A model generated the notes under the pieces. The model worked only from the letters and a program-made list of their open reading frames with translations, did no database searches and had not been told where the DNA came from. A program made the position numbers and the translations under genes. Source: CAVTBT01 sp963733065 (GTDB taxonomy: Bacteria > Actinomycetota > Thermoleophilia > Gaiellales > Gaiellaceae). From it: 64,000 nt of DNA. The stretch covers positions 496,001 through 560,000 of the forward strand of contig CAVTBT010000005.1 of the NCBI GenBank assembly GCA_963733065.1, in the 5' to 3' direction. Shown one piece after another: positions 43,900-53,055 of this stretch (its first letter is position 1; every line of letters begins with the position of its first letter).

Positions 43900-44969
43900 G
43901 CGGTGACGAGCCGCTCGAGCAGTTCTCGCCACTGTGCGCCGAGCACGTCCTCGCTCGCACGCTGCCGGTAGACCGCGAGGCCACCGTCCCCGAGTCGCGC
44001 GGCCAGCTCGCGGTCGGCGGCCAGACGCCGGATCGCCGCCGCGAGCGCTGCGGCGTCCCCCGCCGGCACGAGTAGGGCGCTCTCTCCGTCGGCGAGCAGC
44101 TCACGGGCGGCCGGTGTGTCGGCCGTGACCAACGGCGTCCCGCACGCGATGGCCTGGTAGGCCTTGTTCGGGATCACCCGCGCCGCCTTGTCGGAGGTGC
44201 CGAAGATGCCGAGCGCGCAGCCCGCTGCCTGGATCTCGTCCGGCAGCCGTTCGTAGTCGACCCACTGCACCCACTCCACGTTCGGCGGACGGTCGTCGAG
44301 GAGAGCGTCGAGCTGGCCGCTGCCGATCAGGCGGAACGGGATCTCGGGAGCGAGCCGCGCCGCCTCGAGAATCGTCTCGAGGCCGTGCAGCGGAATGAGC
44401 TTGCCGACGAAGAGCGCGTGGAACTCGCCCGGCGGCTGCCAGCCGGGTCGGAAGAGCCGGTCCTCGGCGCCGACGAGACAGACCTCCACGCGCTCGCGCG
44501 GCAGGCCGAACGTCTCGCGGAAGAACCGCGCGTGCTGCTCGGTGTCGGCCACGACGAGGTCTGCCCGGCTGAACGCGATCGTGTCGACGTGGCGCAGGAC
44601 GCCCGCGCCCGCCGATCGTCCGCCGAAGCGGGCCCGATCGCCGACCAGCGTGTCCCAGAGCGACACGAGCGGGTTGAAGACGAGCGGCCGGGGGCCGGCG
44701 ATGCGTCGCGCGGCGGGCATGTCGAAGTGCCCCGGATAACCCACGATCAGGACGTCGAAGCGCTCGCGGCGCCCGCCGAGCACGAGTCGCGTCTCCGCAC
44801 CGGCGACGCGCAGCGCCGCGCCGAGGCCGAGCGACCACTTGTGCCGCCGCCGCTCCCAGACGCTCGCGTGCCGCTCCACGACCTCGACGCCTGCGCCTCG
44901 CAGGCACGAGATCACCTGGGCGTTGCGCGGATAGTCGCGCTCGTACGTCCCGAAGTAGAGGACGCGCAC
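43896..44969 (-). CDS. Family 4-like glycosyltransferase
   Basis: GT-B glycosyltransferase, 357 residues. N-terminal domain begins RVLYFGTYERDYPRN; the C-terminal donor domain has HALFVGKLIPLHGLETILEA and IPNKAYQAIACGTPLVTADT with the E of the EX7E-type motif near AARELL. Sugar and acceptor unknown. GTG 44969 lies nine bases after the GT2 stop. Confidence 0.87.
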   Translation of the reverse strand: MRVLYFGTYERDYPRNAQVISCLRGAGVEVVERHASVWERRRHKWSLGLGAALRVAGAETRLVLGGRRERFDVLIVGYPGHFDMPAARRIAGPRPLVFNPLVSLWDTLVGDRARFGGRSAGAGVLRHVDTIAFSRADLVVADTEQHARFFRETFGLPRERVEVCLVGAEDRLFRPGWQPPGEFHALFVGKLIPLHGLETILEAARLAPEIPFRLIGSGQLDALLDDRPPNVEWVQWVDYERLPDEIQAAGCALGIFGTSDKAARVIPNKAYQAIACGTPLVTADTPAARELLADGESALLVPAGDAAALAAAIRRLAADRELAARLGDGGLAVYRQRASEDVLGAQWRELLERLVTA

Positions 44970-44978
44970 CGTGTGCGC

Positions 44979-45918
44979 TCAGCGAAGGATCTCGTCGACG
45001 TGCGCGTCGGCGCGCTCACGCTGCGCGCCGCGCTGCTCGTGATGGCTCGTGATCAGCTCCGAGAGCAGGCCGAGCGACAGGAACTGCATGCCGACGACGA
45101 CGAGCAGCACGCCGAGCGTGAGCAGCGGTCGGTGGCCGATGGCCTCGCCGGCGATCTTCAGCACAGTGAGGTAGACGAGCACGGCGGTGCCGACGAACGT
45201 GAGCACGAGGCCCAGCCCGCCGAAGAGGTGAAGCGGCCGCTGCCGGTAGCGGCCCATGAACGTGACCGTCAGCAGGTCGAGGAAGCCGCGCAGGTATCGC
45301 TCCATGCCGTAGCGCGAGCGGCCGTGCTCGCGGGGGCGGTGGTGGACGGGCAGCTCTGCGACCCGGAAGCCCTCGTAGTGTGCGAGCACCGGGATGTAGC
45401 GGTGCAGCTCGCCGTAGATCCGCAGATCGCGGACGACCTCGGCGCGATATGCCTTGAGCCCGCAGTTCATGTCGTGCAGCCGTAGGCCCGACACCCGCCC
45501 GGCGACCCAGTTGAAGAGCCTCGACAGCATCCGTCGAGTGAACGGGTCGCGACGGTGCACCTTCCAGCCGGAGACGAGGTCGAAGCCCTCGTCGAGCTTG
45601 GCCAGCAGCCTCGGGATCTCCGCCGGATCGTCCTGACCGTCGCCGTCCATGGTCACGATCACGTCGCCTCCCGCCTGGGCGAACCCGGCCTGCAGCGCCG
45701 CCGCCTTGCCGAAGTTGCGGCGCAGCCGGACGATGCGGACGTTGCCATGCGCGGCGTGCAGCCTCGTCAATGCGGCGTACGTGCCGTCGGTCGAGCCGTC
45801 GTCGACGAACACGACTTCCCAACGCGCGGTCGAGCGGCTCGAGCGCCGCGGCCACCTCGCCGAGCACGGGCCCGACGGTCTCTTCCTCGTTTCGAACCGG
45901 GATGACGACCGAGATCAC
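44979..45918 (-). CDS. GtrB/DPM1-like family 2 glycosyltransferase, with one frame break
   Basis: Probably makes a polyprenyl-phosphate sugar for the GT-C enzymes nearby. The N-terminus (ISVVIPVRNEEETVGPVL) is in one frame; from WEVVFVDDGSTDGTY onward the next frame is used. Removing one base at 45828-45829 joins LEPLD to ARWEVVFVDDG. The rest is complete: MDGDGQDDPAEIPRLL, MNCGLKAYRAEVVRDL, and two C-terminal transmembrane helices (VLTFVGTAVLVYLTVL; LGVLLVVVGMQFLSLGLL). GTG 45918. Confidence 0.85.
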
Positions 45919-45923
45919 AGCGA

Positions 45924-45932
45924 CTAGCGTAG
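45924..45932. promoter_or_regulatory. Overlapping divergent -10 elements for the GT2 operon and moeA
   Basis: The 9-mer CTAGCGTAG carries TACGCT on the minus strand (seven bases before GTG 45918) and TAGCGT on the plus strand (ten bases before GTG 45941). The two start codons are 22 bases apart. Confidence 0.5.
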
Positions 45933-45940
45933 ACCGGCCG

Positions 45941-47134
45941 GTGGCAGAACTGCTGACGATCGACGAGGCGCTGGCCGCGGTCCTCGCCCGCGTGCGGCCG
46001 CTCGCCGACGAGGTGGTCCGCATCGAGCACGCCGGCGGTCGTGTGCTCTCGGCCGCGGCGCTCGCCGCCGTCGACCTGCCGCCGTTCCCGAGCTCTGCGA
46101 TGGATGGCTACGCCGTTCGCTCCGTCGACACGCCGGGACGACTCCCTGTCGCCCTTCGCATCGCCGCCGGACGGCCCGCCGAGCGGGCGCTCGAGCCCGG
46201 CGAGGCGATGGCGATCGCGACCGGTGGCGCCGTTCCGCCCGGAGCCGACACCGTCGTGCCGGTCGAGGAGGCGGTCGAGCGGGACGGAGTTGTGGAGATC
46301 GCTGTCGCCGCGCAGCTCGGCCGGCACGTCAGGCCGCGCGGCGGCGACGTCGAGGCCGGAGTGGTCGTGCTGGAGGCGGGGGCGATGCTCACGCCTGCCC
46401 GGATCGGCGCTCTGGCAGCGGCCGGGGTCGGCGAGGTGCTGTGTGCGCGGCGTCCGAGGGTCACCGTGCTGACGACCGGTACGGAGCTGCGCCCGCCGGG
46501 CGAGCCGCTGGCGCACGGCCAGATCTACGAGTCGAACGGCCCGATGCTCGAAGCGCTGCTGCGCGCAGCTGGGGCCGACGTCGAGCGCCTCACCCCGGTC
46601 GAGGACGACGCTGCGGCCCATCGTGACGCGCTCGCGGCCGCCCTCGAGGCTGACGTTGCGGTCACGTCGGGCGGCGTGTCGGTCGGGCCGCACGACCTCG
46701 TTCGCGAGGTCGCCGTCGGCCTGGGGGTCGAGGAGGTGTTCTGGGGCGTCGCCATGCGTCCCGGCAAGCCGGTGACGTTCGGCGTCCGCGGCGCCACGCT
46801 GCTCTTCGGGCTCCCCGGCAACCCCGTCTCCTCGCTCGTGGGTGCCGTGCTCTTCGTCCGCCCCGCGCTGCTGGCACTGCAGGGCGCCGCCGACACCGGT
46901 CCTCCATGGCTGCACGGACGTCTGGCCGTGGTCGCTCCCAGGAACGCCAGGCGCGACGAGCTGGCGCGGGCAGTGTCCAGCGGAACCGACGACGCGGTCG
47001 AGCTGCGGCTTGTCTCCGGCCAGGAGTCGCACATGATCGTGCGCTCGGCGGTTGCCGACGCGCTCGTATACCTGCCGCGCGGCGAGGGCGAGCTGCCCGC
47101 GGGGACGCCGGTTCGCTACCTCGCGCTTGGCTAG
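45941..47134 (+). CDS. moeA: Molybdopterin molybdenumtransferase MoeA
   Basis: Inserts molybdate into adenylated molybdopterin. 397 residues; FPSSAMDGYAVRS (about 46-58), VLTTGTEL, the MPT-binding core VTSGGVSVGPHD and LFGLPGNPVSSLVG. GTG 45941 is the only start between the promoter and the domain. Other Moco genes (moaC, mogA) are 7.5 kb away, so the pathway is split. Confidence 0.94.
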   Translation: MAELLTIDEALAAVLARVRPLADEVVRIEHAGGRVLSAAALAAVDLPPFPSSAMDGYAVRSVDTPGRLPVALRIAAGRPAERALEPGEAMAIATGGAVPPGADTVVPVEEAVERDGVVEIAVAAQLGRHVRPRGGDVEAGVVVLEAGAMLTPARIGALAAAGVGEVLCARRPRVTVLTTGTELRPPGEPLAHGQIYESNGPMLEALLRAAGADVERLTPVEDDAAAHRDALAAALEADVAVTSGGVSVGPHDLVREVAVGLGVEEVFWGVAMRPGKPVTFGVRGATLLFGLPGNPVSSLVGAVLFVRPALLALQGAADTGPPWLHGRLAVVAPRNARRDELARAVSSGTDDAVELRLVSGQESHMIVRSAVADALVYLPRGEGELPAGTPVRYLALG

Positions 47135-47136
47135 GA

Positions 47137-47188
47137 GGGTTTGGTGGAACCGCGGCCCGACGGCACAGCTCGATGTTCCGCCAGACCC
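47137..47188. terminator. Long hairpin between convergent moeA and M28 peptidase genes
   Basis: 47137-47150 pairs with 47175-47188 over 14 positions (two G-T wobbles) around a 24-base loop. It fills the 56-base convergent gap and could stop both transcripts. No T-run. Confidence 0.45.
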
Positions 47189-47190
47189 TG

Positions 47191-49068
47191 CTACCCACCG
47201 GTCGCGGCATCCACCGGCCGCACCTTTGCCCTCCGTGCCAGGAGCAGCCGCCGGGCCACGGACTTGAGCGGGCCGCGCGGCCGCTCGCCCACGTCCGGAT
47301 ACGGTGCGTAGCGACCGGAGGCGAGTGCGAGCAGCTGCCCGGCCACCGCCGCGCCGGCCAGGATCAGCAGGCCGGCGGCCGGCGGTGCGTAGCCGCTGGT
47401 GAACAGGCGCAGCGTGTACGGAATCACGTCGAGGCCGAGCCCGGTCCGCTGCGCCAGCGCGACGAGTCCGAGCAGCGGTCCGGTAAGGCCGAGGACGACG
47501 AGCAGGGCGCGCACCCACGGCGGGCTGTTCGCCGCCTGGGGCAGCCACAGCCAGGCGTAGAGCGCCGGCACGAGATACACGAGCGCGTACGGGTTGACGG
47601 CCAGCGTGGTCAGTGCGAGCAGCCCGAGAGCGAGAAGCGAGATGCTGTAGCCCGCGAGCCGCTCCTCGGCGCTCACGGCTCGCCGCGGCAGCAGCCGCTC
47701 GCGCGCGACGAGCCAGCCGAGGGCGGCGAGCACCCCGATGACTGCTAGGCCCGGGATCGGCCAGTCGCCCGCCGCCTCGCTGTCCGGCGCGATCGGCCGC
47801 TCCGGGCCGCTGGGCAGGAGACCGACGAGGGTGGCGAGCACGATCAGGACACCGACGAACGCCCAGAAGCCGAGGCGGCTGCGGAGACCGCGCACGGCGG
47901 GGGACAACGGGACGCGCCGCCGCCGCAGTCGCGCGAACAGGTCGATTGCGCCGACGAGGAACGGCACGAGCAGGCAGACGAGCACGAGCTGCACCGCCCA
48001 GCCGCGGACGATGCGCTCGTCCAGGTACAGGTAGCTGGTGTTCGACGGGCCGAGCTCGAGGGCGGCGTCCAGCGACCCGACCAGCCCCTGCGTGGCGCGA
48101 CCGAGCTCTCCGAGCCGCGCGACGGCTGCGGTCTCTGCGAGCCGATCGCCGGTCTCCTCGAACGTCGCCGCCGCGCGCTCACCCTGGCCGCTGAGTGTCA
48201 CGGCCGAGATGCCACGAGCCACGAACGGTGCCTGCTCGCCGAATCCGACGGGAAAGCCCAGGTGGAGCAGCTGCCGCAGCGCGCCCGGCCGTTCCGGCTC
48301 GTCACCGCTCTCCTCGAGCACGCGCACCGCGGCCGTACGCACGAGCGAAGCCGCCGGCGAGCGCGGCTCGTCGCCGCTGAGCAGGAGGTGCGACGGCGCA
48401 GGCGACGCCAGCGCGTCGAGACTCACGACGGCGACTGCGTCCGCCAGCGACTTCGAGCCGGCGAGACGGGCTGCCCCGAGGGAGCCGTACGCGCCGCCGT
48501 CCGTCGAGACGAACGCGATCGTGTGCGCGGGGCGGGTGCGAGCCTCCGCCCCCTCGGCGCCCGCGTAGGCCTTCGCGAGCTCGATCAGCGCCGCTGTGCC
48601 CGAGGCGTTGTCGTGTGCGCCGTCGCCGCGCGCGGCCGTGTCGCGGTGCGCCGTGACGACGATCGTCTCGGGCAGGCGGCCCGGGATGACCGTGGAGACG
48701 TTGCGGAGGTCGACGTCACCGAGGCCCGGCACGTTCTCGCGCCACGTGTCGGTCGTCGTCCGGAACCCGTAGAGCGCCAGTTGATCGGAGAACCAGGTCG
48801 CGGCGCCGATGGCGCCGGAAGAGCCGGGCGTGCGATCCGGGTGCAGGCGGACGAGCTCGCCTGCCAGCTCGGCGGCCGACTCGCCGTCGAAGAGCGGCGG
48901 CAACGCCGGAGGCGGCAGCGCGACGGGTCTCGCGACGGTGAAGGCGGCGAGCAGCAGCGGTAGCGCGACGAGCAGCAACGTGCCGCGCACGCTTCGTGCG
49001 TCAATTGGTCGTTCGAGACTGCCGCGGCGATTGGGCCGGGGCGGGCCGGGGCGGGGCTGACGCTGCAT
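47191..49068 (-). CDS. M28-family metallopeptidase with C-terminal membrane domain
   Basis: 625 residues. One N-terminal transmembrane anchor, then a zinc aminopeptidase-like M28 domain (VVTAHRDTAARGDGAHDNAS supplies the first His/Asp ligands; AFVSTDGGAYGSLG follows), then about seven transmembrane helices from roughly residue 330. The usual Glu-Glu of M28 enzymes at the STDGGAYG site reads Asp-Gly, so activity may be altered. ATG 49068 lies nine bases from the shared -10. Confidence 0.8.
   Translation of the reverse strand: MQRQPRPGPPRPNRRGSLERPIDARSVRGTLLLVALPLLLAAFTVARPVALPPPALPPLFDGESAAELAGELVRLHPDRTPGSSGAIGAATWFSDQLALYGFRTTTDTWRENVPGLGDVDLRNVSTVIPGRLPETIVVTAHRDTAARGDGAHDNASGTAALIELAKAYAGAEGAEARTRPAHTIAFVSTDGGAYGSLGAARLAGSKSLADAVAVVSLDALASPAPSHLLLSGDEPRSPAASLVRTAAVRVLEESGDEPERPGALRQLLHLGFPVGFGEQAPFVARGISAVTLSGQGERAAATFEETGDRLAETAAVARLGELGRATQGLVGSLDAALELGPSNTSYLYLDERIVRGWAVQLVLVCLLVPFLVGAIDLFARLRRRRVPLSPAVRGLRSRLGFWAFVGVLIVLATLVGLLPSGPERPIAPDSEAAGDWPIPGLAVIGVLAALGWLVARERLLPRRAVSAEERLAGYSISLLALGLLALTTLAVNPYALVYLVPALYAWLWLPQAANSPPWVRALLVVLGLTGPLLGLVALAQRTGLGLDVIPYTLRLFTSGYAPPAAGLLILAGAAVAGQLLALASGRYAPYPDVGERPRGPLKSVARRLLLARRAKVRPVDAATGG
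49033..49056 (+). repeat. G-quadruplex-type G-run cluster on the plus strand
   Basis: Five runs of three or four G separated by C or CC, within the first codons of the minus-strand M28 gene (C-rich there, encoding a Pro-rich start) and 20 bases upstream of the response-regulator -10. Confidence 0.6.
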
Positions 49069-49075
49069 CCCCAGG

Positions 49076-49084
49076 CTATAGTAG
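49076..49084. promoter_or_regulatory. Overlapping divergent -10 elements for the M28 gene and the two-component system
   Basis: CTATAGTAG holds TATAGT on the plus strand (49077-49082; 45-base leader to ATG 49128) and TACTAT on the minus strand (49083 to 49078; nine bases before ATG 49068). Confidence 0.5.
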
Positions 49085-49127
49085 GCGCGGCAGGCAACCG
49101 ACGCGCCTTCGCGAACAGCCTCGCCAC

Positions 49128-49826
49128 ATGCCCGACTCCTCCACGATCCTCCTCGTCGACGACGAGGACTCCATCCAGAAGCTCCTCACCTATCCGCTCG
49201 AGCGCGATGGGTTCCGCGTGATCCCTGCACGGGACGGCGACGAGGCGCTGCGCCGGTTCGCGGAGGAGGACGTCGATCTCGTCGTCCTCGACATCATGTT
49301 GCCGAGGCTCGACGGCCTCGAGGTCTGCAAGCGCCTGCGCGCAGAGAGCACCGTCCCGATCATCATGCTGACGGCTCGCGACGACGAGCTCGACAAGGTG
49401 CTCGGACTCGAGCTCGGCGCCGACGACTACATCACGAAGCCCTTCTCGATCCGCGAGTTCCGGAGCCGGATCCGCGCGCTGCTGCGGCGCGCGGCCACCC
49501 CGCATGTGCGCGACGACACCGAGGAGACGATCGACGCCGGCGACGTCGTCATCGACGTTCCGCGGCGCACGGTCACGGCGCACGGGCGGCCGGTGCAGCT
49601 GACGTTCGTCGAGTTCGAGCTCCTGCGCCTGCTCGCCGCCAGCCCCGGGCGCGTGTTCTCGCGCCGCCAGCTGCTCGAGCGGCTCCGGGGCGGCGCCGAC
49701 TACCGCGAGCCGCGCACGATCGACGTCCACGTGCGGCACCTGCGCGAGAAGATCGAGGTCGATCCGCGTGAACCCGAGCTGATCCTGACGGTGCGCGGCG
49801 TCGGCTATCGCTTCCGGGACCTGTGA
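49128..49826 (+). CDS. OmpR/PhoB-family response regulator
   Basis: 232 residues. Receiver domain with acidic pocket LLVDDED, phospho-acceptor Asp55 in VVLDIMLP, TARDDE and Lys in ITKPFS; C-terminal winged helix (VQLTFVEFELLRLLA, RTIDVHVRHLREKIE, VRGVGYRF). ATG 49128. Its stop overlaps the kinase start as GTGA. Confidence 0.95.
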   Translation: MPDSSTILLVDDEDSIQKLLTYPLERDGFRVIPARDGDEALRRFAEEDVDLVVLDIMLPRLDGLEVCKRLRAESTVPIIMLTARDDELDKVLGLELGADDYITKPFSIREFRSRIRALLRRAATPHVRDDTEETIDAGDVVIDVPRRTVTAHGRPVQLTFVEFELLRLLAASPGRVFSRRQLLERLRGGADYREPRTIDVHVRHLREKIEVDPREPELILTVRGVGYRFRDL

Positions 49827-51229
49827 GCCTGCCCGGCGGCATCCGTACGAAGCTCGCGCTCGCGCTCCTCGCGATCGTCGGCGGCGCTCTGACGGTGGCC
49901 TACGCGATCGTGATCCCGACGCTGCGGGACAGCCTCACCGACGCGAAGCTCGACCAGCTCGAGGACGATGCGTCCGGCTGGGCGACCCGACTACCCCAGT
50001 CGTTCCTGTGGGGCACGTACCTGCAGGACGCCTCGTACGCGCTGGACGCGCGCGTCGTCGTCTACTACGTGCTCTCGCCCAAACCGGCCACGTTGAGTGT
50101 GGCCGAGGACTCGCGCGAAGCAGCCCGCGACGTCGCGGACGACCCGATCGCGCAGCGGGCCACGGAGACCGGCCGGGTGGCGCGCGGCACGGTGACGCGC
50201 GGCGATCACCGGTACGCCGAAGTGGCGTTTGCGCTCGGCACTCCCGGGCCGATCGTGCTCGTATCGGCGGCGCTCGACGATCAGGAGGCGAGCCTCGAGC
50301 TGATCGAGCGTCGTCTGCTCGGCGCCGCGTTGGCCGCCCTGCTCATCGCACTCGTGCTCGGCTACGCGGCCGCCTCCGTGCACGCCCGTCGCATCCGGCG
50401 GCTCGAGCGTGCAGCGGAACGGATTGCCGCGGGGCAGTTCGACGAGCCCGTCATGGACGACAGCGACGACGAGCTCGGCGAGCTCGCGCGCGGGTTCGAC
50501 CGCATGCGCGTGCAGCTGGCGCAGCTGGACACGGCCCGCAAGGAGTTCATCGCCAACGCGTCGCACGAGCTGCGCACGCCGCTCTTCTCGCTCGGCGGCT
50601 TCCTCGAGCTGATGACCGACGAGGAGCTCGACGAGGCGACCCGCACGGAGTTCCTCGTCACGATGCGCGAGCAGGTCGACCGCCTCGCGAAGCTCGCTAC
50701 GGACCTGCTCGACCTGTCGCGCGTGGACGCCGGCCGGCTGCGGGTGGCCGTCGAGCAGGTCGAGCTCGCCGACACGGCGCGGACGCTCGTCGAGGAACTC
50801 AGGGGGCTCGCGGAGACGAGTGGCCATCCCCTCGAGCTGGAGATCGACGACGAGGTGCTCGGGTACGGCGACGAGGAGCGGGTGCTCCAGATCGGCCGGG
50901 CGCTCGCCGGCAACGCGCTCGCGCACACGCCACCCGGCACCCGTGTCCGCGTCCGCGTGCTGCAACGGTGGGGCAAGGCTGTGCTGGCCGTGGAGGACGA
51001 CGGTCCGGGGATCCCGGCCGAGCACCTGGAGCACGTCTTCGAGCGGTTCTACCGCGTCGAGGGCGGCCTGGCCTCGGGCAGCGGCCTCGGGCTCGCGATC
51101 GCCCGCGAGCTCGCCGAGCTGATGAACGGCACGGTCACGCTCGAGTCGCGGCCCGGCCGGACGGTCTTCTCGCTCGAGCTCGAGATGGCGGTCGAACACG
51201 CAGCGAGCCGCGAGCCGGCGCTCGCGTAG
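49823..51229 (+). CDS. Sensor histidine kinase
   Basis: 468 residues: transmembrane helix (about 10-30), extracytoplasmic sensor (to about 165), second transmembrane helix, HAMP domain, then the H box NASHELRTPLFSLGGF with His248, and an ATPase domain with N box NALAHTPPG, G1 VEDDGPGIP, F box FERFYRV and G2 GSGLGLAIA. Partner of the upstream response regulator. The signal is unknown. Confidence 0.94.
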   Translation: MSLPGGIRTKLALALLAIVGGALTVAYAIVIPTLRDSLTDAKLDQLEDDASGWATRLPQSFLWGTYLQDASYALDARVVVYYVLSPKPATLSVAEDSREAARDVADDPIAQRATETGRVARGTVTRGDHRYAEVAFALGTPGPIVLVSAALDDQEASLELIERRLLGAALAALLIALVLGYAAASVHARRIRRLERAAERIAAGQFDEPVMDDSDDELGELARGFDRMRVQLAQLDTARKEFIANASHELRTPLFSLGGFLELMTDEELDEATRTEFLVTMREQVDRLAKLATDLLDLSRVDAGRLRVAVEQVELADTARTLVEELRGLAETSGHPLELEIDDEVLGYGDEERVLQIGRALAGNALAHTPPGTRVRVRVLQRWGKAVLAVEDDGPGIPAEHLEHVFERFYRVEGGLASGSGLGLAIARELAELMNGTVTLESRPGRTVFSLELEMAVEHAASREPALA

Positions 51230-51267
51230 CGTTTCCACGTGAAAACGACTGCTCGCCGCACCGTGGT

Positions 51268-51273
51268 TACAGT
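51268..51273 (+). promoter_or_regulatory. Leaderless -10 element (TACAGT) of the HtrA-like gene
   Basis: TACAGT ends six bases before GTG 51280. Confidence 0.5.
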
Positions 51274-51279
51274 GAGAGC

Positions 51280-52488
51280 GTGCGCTCGGGTGCCGTAGCC
51301 GTCGTCGCCGTTGTCGCGGCCGTGCTCGGGGGCGTGGCCGTGCTGCTGATCGGCAACGCGACCGGGCTCCTCGAGGGCGACGACACGACGGTGTTCGTGC
51401 CGACCGCCCCATCCGCCCCCGCGAACGACGGCGCGGCGCAGGCCGCAGCCCGGCCACTGGTCGGCAACAGCTTCGACCCGGCGGCGATCTATGCCAAGCG
51501 CGTGCCGGGCGTCGTCACCATCTACTCCGTCTTTGGCGTCGGTCAGAACCATCCGACGGCGACCGCCCAGGGCGCCGGCTTCGTCGTCTCGCCGGACGGC
51601 GTGATCATGACGAACGCTCACGTCATCACCACAGCCGGCCAGGGCGATACCGCGCCGAGCGCCGCAACGCGGCTGTATGTCGAGTTCCAGGACGGCGAGC
51701 GGGTCCCCGCAGAGATCGTGGGCTGGGACATCTACAACGACGTGGGTGTGATCCGCGTCGACCCGGACGACCATGCGCTCGCGCCGGTCCCGCTCGGCGA
51801 CTCGTCGCGGGTGGTCGTCGGTGAGCCGGTCGCCGCCATCGGCAGCCCGTTCGGGAACCAGAACTCCCTTGCTGTCGGCGTCGTCTCCGCGACGAGTCGC
51901 TCGATCCCGTCGCTGACGTCCCAGTTCGACGTTGCCGAGGCGATCCAGGTCGACGCACCGATCAACCACGGCAACTCGGGTGGTCCGCTGTTCGACAGCC
52001 TGGGCCGGGTGATCGGGATCAACGCTCAGATCCGGTCGGAGTCGGGCAACGCCGAGGGTGTCGGCTTCGCCATCCCGATCAACTCGGCGCGGCGCTCGAT
52101 GCAGCAGCTGCTCGCGAGCGGGAAGGTCGCGTACGCCTACATCGGCATCACGACACAGGACGTCACGCCCGGGCTCGCGCGGCGCTTCGACCTGCCCGCA
52201 CAGCGCGGCGCGCTCGTCGCCGAGGTGCAGGCGGACACGCCGGCCGCCGCCGCTGGCATCGAGGGCGGCAGTCGCCGCGAGCGCTTCAACGGCCTGGACG
52301 TGAGCCTCGGCGGCGACCTCATCGTCGGCATCGCCGGCCAGCCGGTGCGAACGGCCGACGACGTCTCCCGTATCGTGACCGACCGCCTTCTTCCGGGTCA
52401 GGTCGTCACGTTCACCGTGCTCCGAGACGGTGACGAGAGGGAGGTCTCGGTGCGGCTCGCCGAGCGCCCGGCGCGCTCCTCGCCGTGA
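51280..52488 (+). CDS. HtrA-like S1C serine protease with PDZ domain
   Basis: Membrane-anchored envelope quality-control protease, 402 residues. N-terminal transmembrane helix (VAVVAVVAAVLGGVAVLLIG); trypsin-like domain with His in TNAHVI (about 112), Asp in YNDVGVI (about 153) and Ser in GNSGGPL (about 232); one C-terminal PDZ domain (IGITTQDVTPGLARRF). Downstream of the two-component system, 50 bases from the kinase, but with its own promoter-like hexamer. Confidence 0.93.
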   Translation: MRSGAVAVVAVVAAVLGGVAVLLIGNATGLLEGDDTTVFVPTAPSAPANDGAAQAAARPLVGNSFDPAAIYAKRVPGVVTIYSVFGVGQNHPTATAQGAGFVVSPDGVIMTNAHVITTAGQGDTAPSAATRLYVEFQDGERVPAEIVGWDIYNDVGVIRVDPDDHALAPVPLGDSSRVVVGEPVAAIGSPFGNQNSLAVGVVSATSRSIPSLTSQFDVAEAIQVDAPINHGNSGGPLFDSLGRVIGINAQIRSESGNAEGVGFAIPINSARRSMQQLLASGKVAYAYIGITTQDVTPGLARRFDLPAQRGALVAEVQADTPAAAAGIEGGSRRERFNGLDVSLGGDLIVGIAGQPVRTADDVSRIVTDRLLPGQVVTFTVLRDGDEREVSVRLAERPARSSP

Positions 52489-52520
52489 GCCAGGTGGTTT
52501 AGGCTAGGGCGGTTGCGGGG

Positions 52521-52548
52521 CACAACCCGAGGGAACGGGCGGGTTGTG
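52521..52548. repeat. 9-bp inverted repeat upstream of the anti-sigma kinase gene
   Basis: CACAACCCG (52521-52529) and CGGGTTGTG (52540-52548) with a 10-base loop, 33 bases after the protease stop and 42 before ATG 52591. Terminator-like or an operator; no T-run. Confidence 0.45.
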
Positions 52549-52590
52549 ACAGATTTCCTACAGAATCAGCAGGTTCGAGGGCGATCGCTC

Positions 52591-53016
52591 ATGAGCGACA
52601 CCGGAGACGGACGGACGGTGCACCTCAGCATTCCCGCCCGGGCCGAGTTCATCACGCTGTCGCGGCTGGCACTCGCCGGGCTGTCGCGGGTCCGTCCGTT
52701 CCCGGAGGAGACGCTCGCCGATCTCAAGCTCGCCATCACCGAAGCGTGCTCGAACTCCGTCCGCCACGCCTACGAGGAGGGTGGCGGCACGGTCGAGATC
52801 GTGTACCGGCTCGAGGAGGATCGCATCGAGATCGAGGTCTCAGACGACGGCACGGGGTTCGACCACACCCGCGCCGGTGGGCTGCCGGACGAGTCGGAGC
52901 TGAGCGAGGGCGGGCTGGGCATCGCCATCATCCGCTCGATCGCGGACGATCTCGAGATCGGCACCGGACAGGGCGGCCGCGGATCGCGGCTCCGCTTCGT
53001 CAAGAACCTCGCCTAG
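52591..53016 (+). CDS. RsbW/SpoIIAB-like anti-sigma regulatory kinase
   Basis: GHKL-type ATP-binding protein, 141 residues. N box EACSNSVRHAYEEGG (about 52-66), G1 VSDDGTGFD, G2 GGLGIAIIRSIAD. Such proteins bind a sigma factor or phosphorylate an anti-anti-sigma partner, but no partner gene is adjacent. ATG 52591 (MSDTGDGRTVHLSIPA) is chosen; earlier in-frame starts add a non-conserved leader that spans the hairpin. Confidence 0.85.
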   Translation: MSDTGDGRTVHLSIPARAEFITLSRLALAGLSRVRPFPEETLADLKLAITEACSNSVRHAYEEGGGTVEIVYRLEEDRIEIEVSDDGTGFDHTRAGGLPDESELSEGGLGIAIIRSIADDLEIGTGQGGRGSRLRFVKNLA

Positions 53017-53043
53017 CCAGGCTCCCAGGACGGCGGCACCCGG

Positions 53044-53049
53044 TACGGT
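53044..53049 (+). promoter_or_regulatory. Leaderless -10 element (TACGGT) of the GT20 gene
   Basis: TACGGT ends six bases before GTG 53056. Confidence 0.45.
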
Positions 53050-53055
53050 CCGCGT

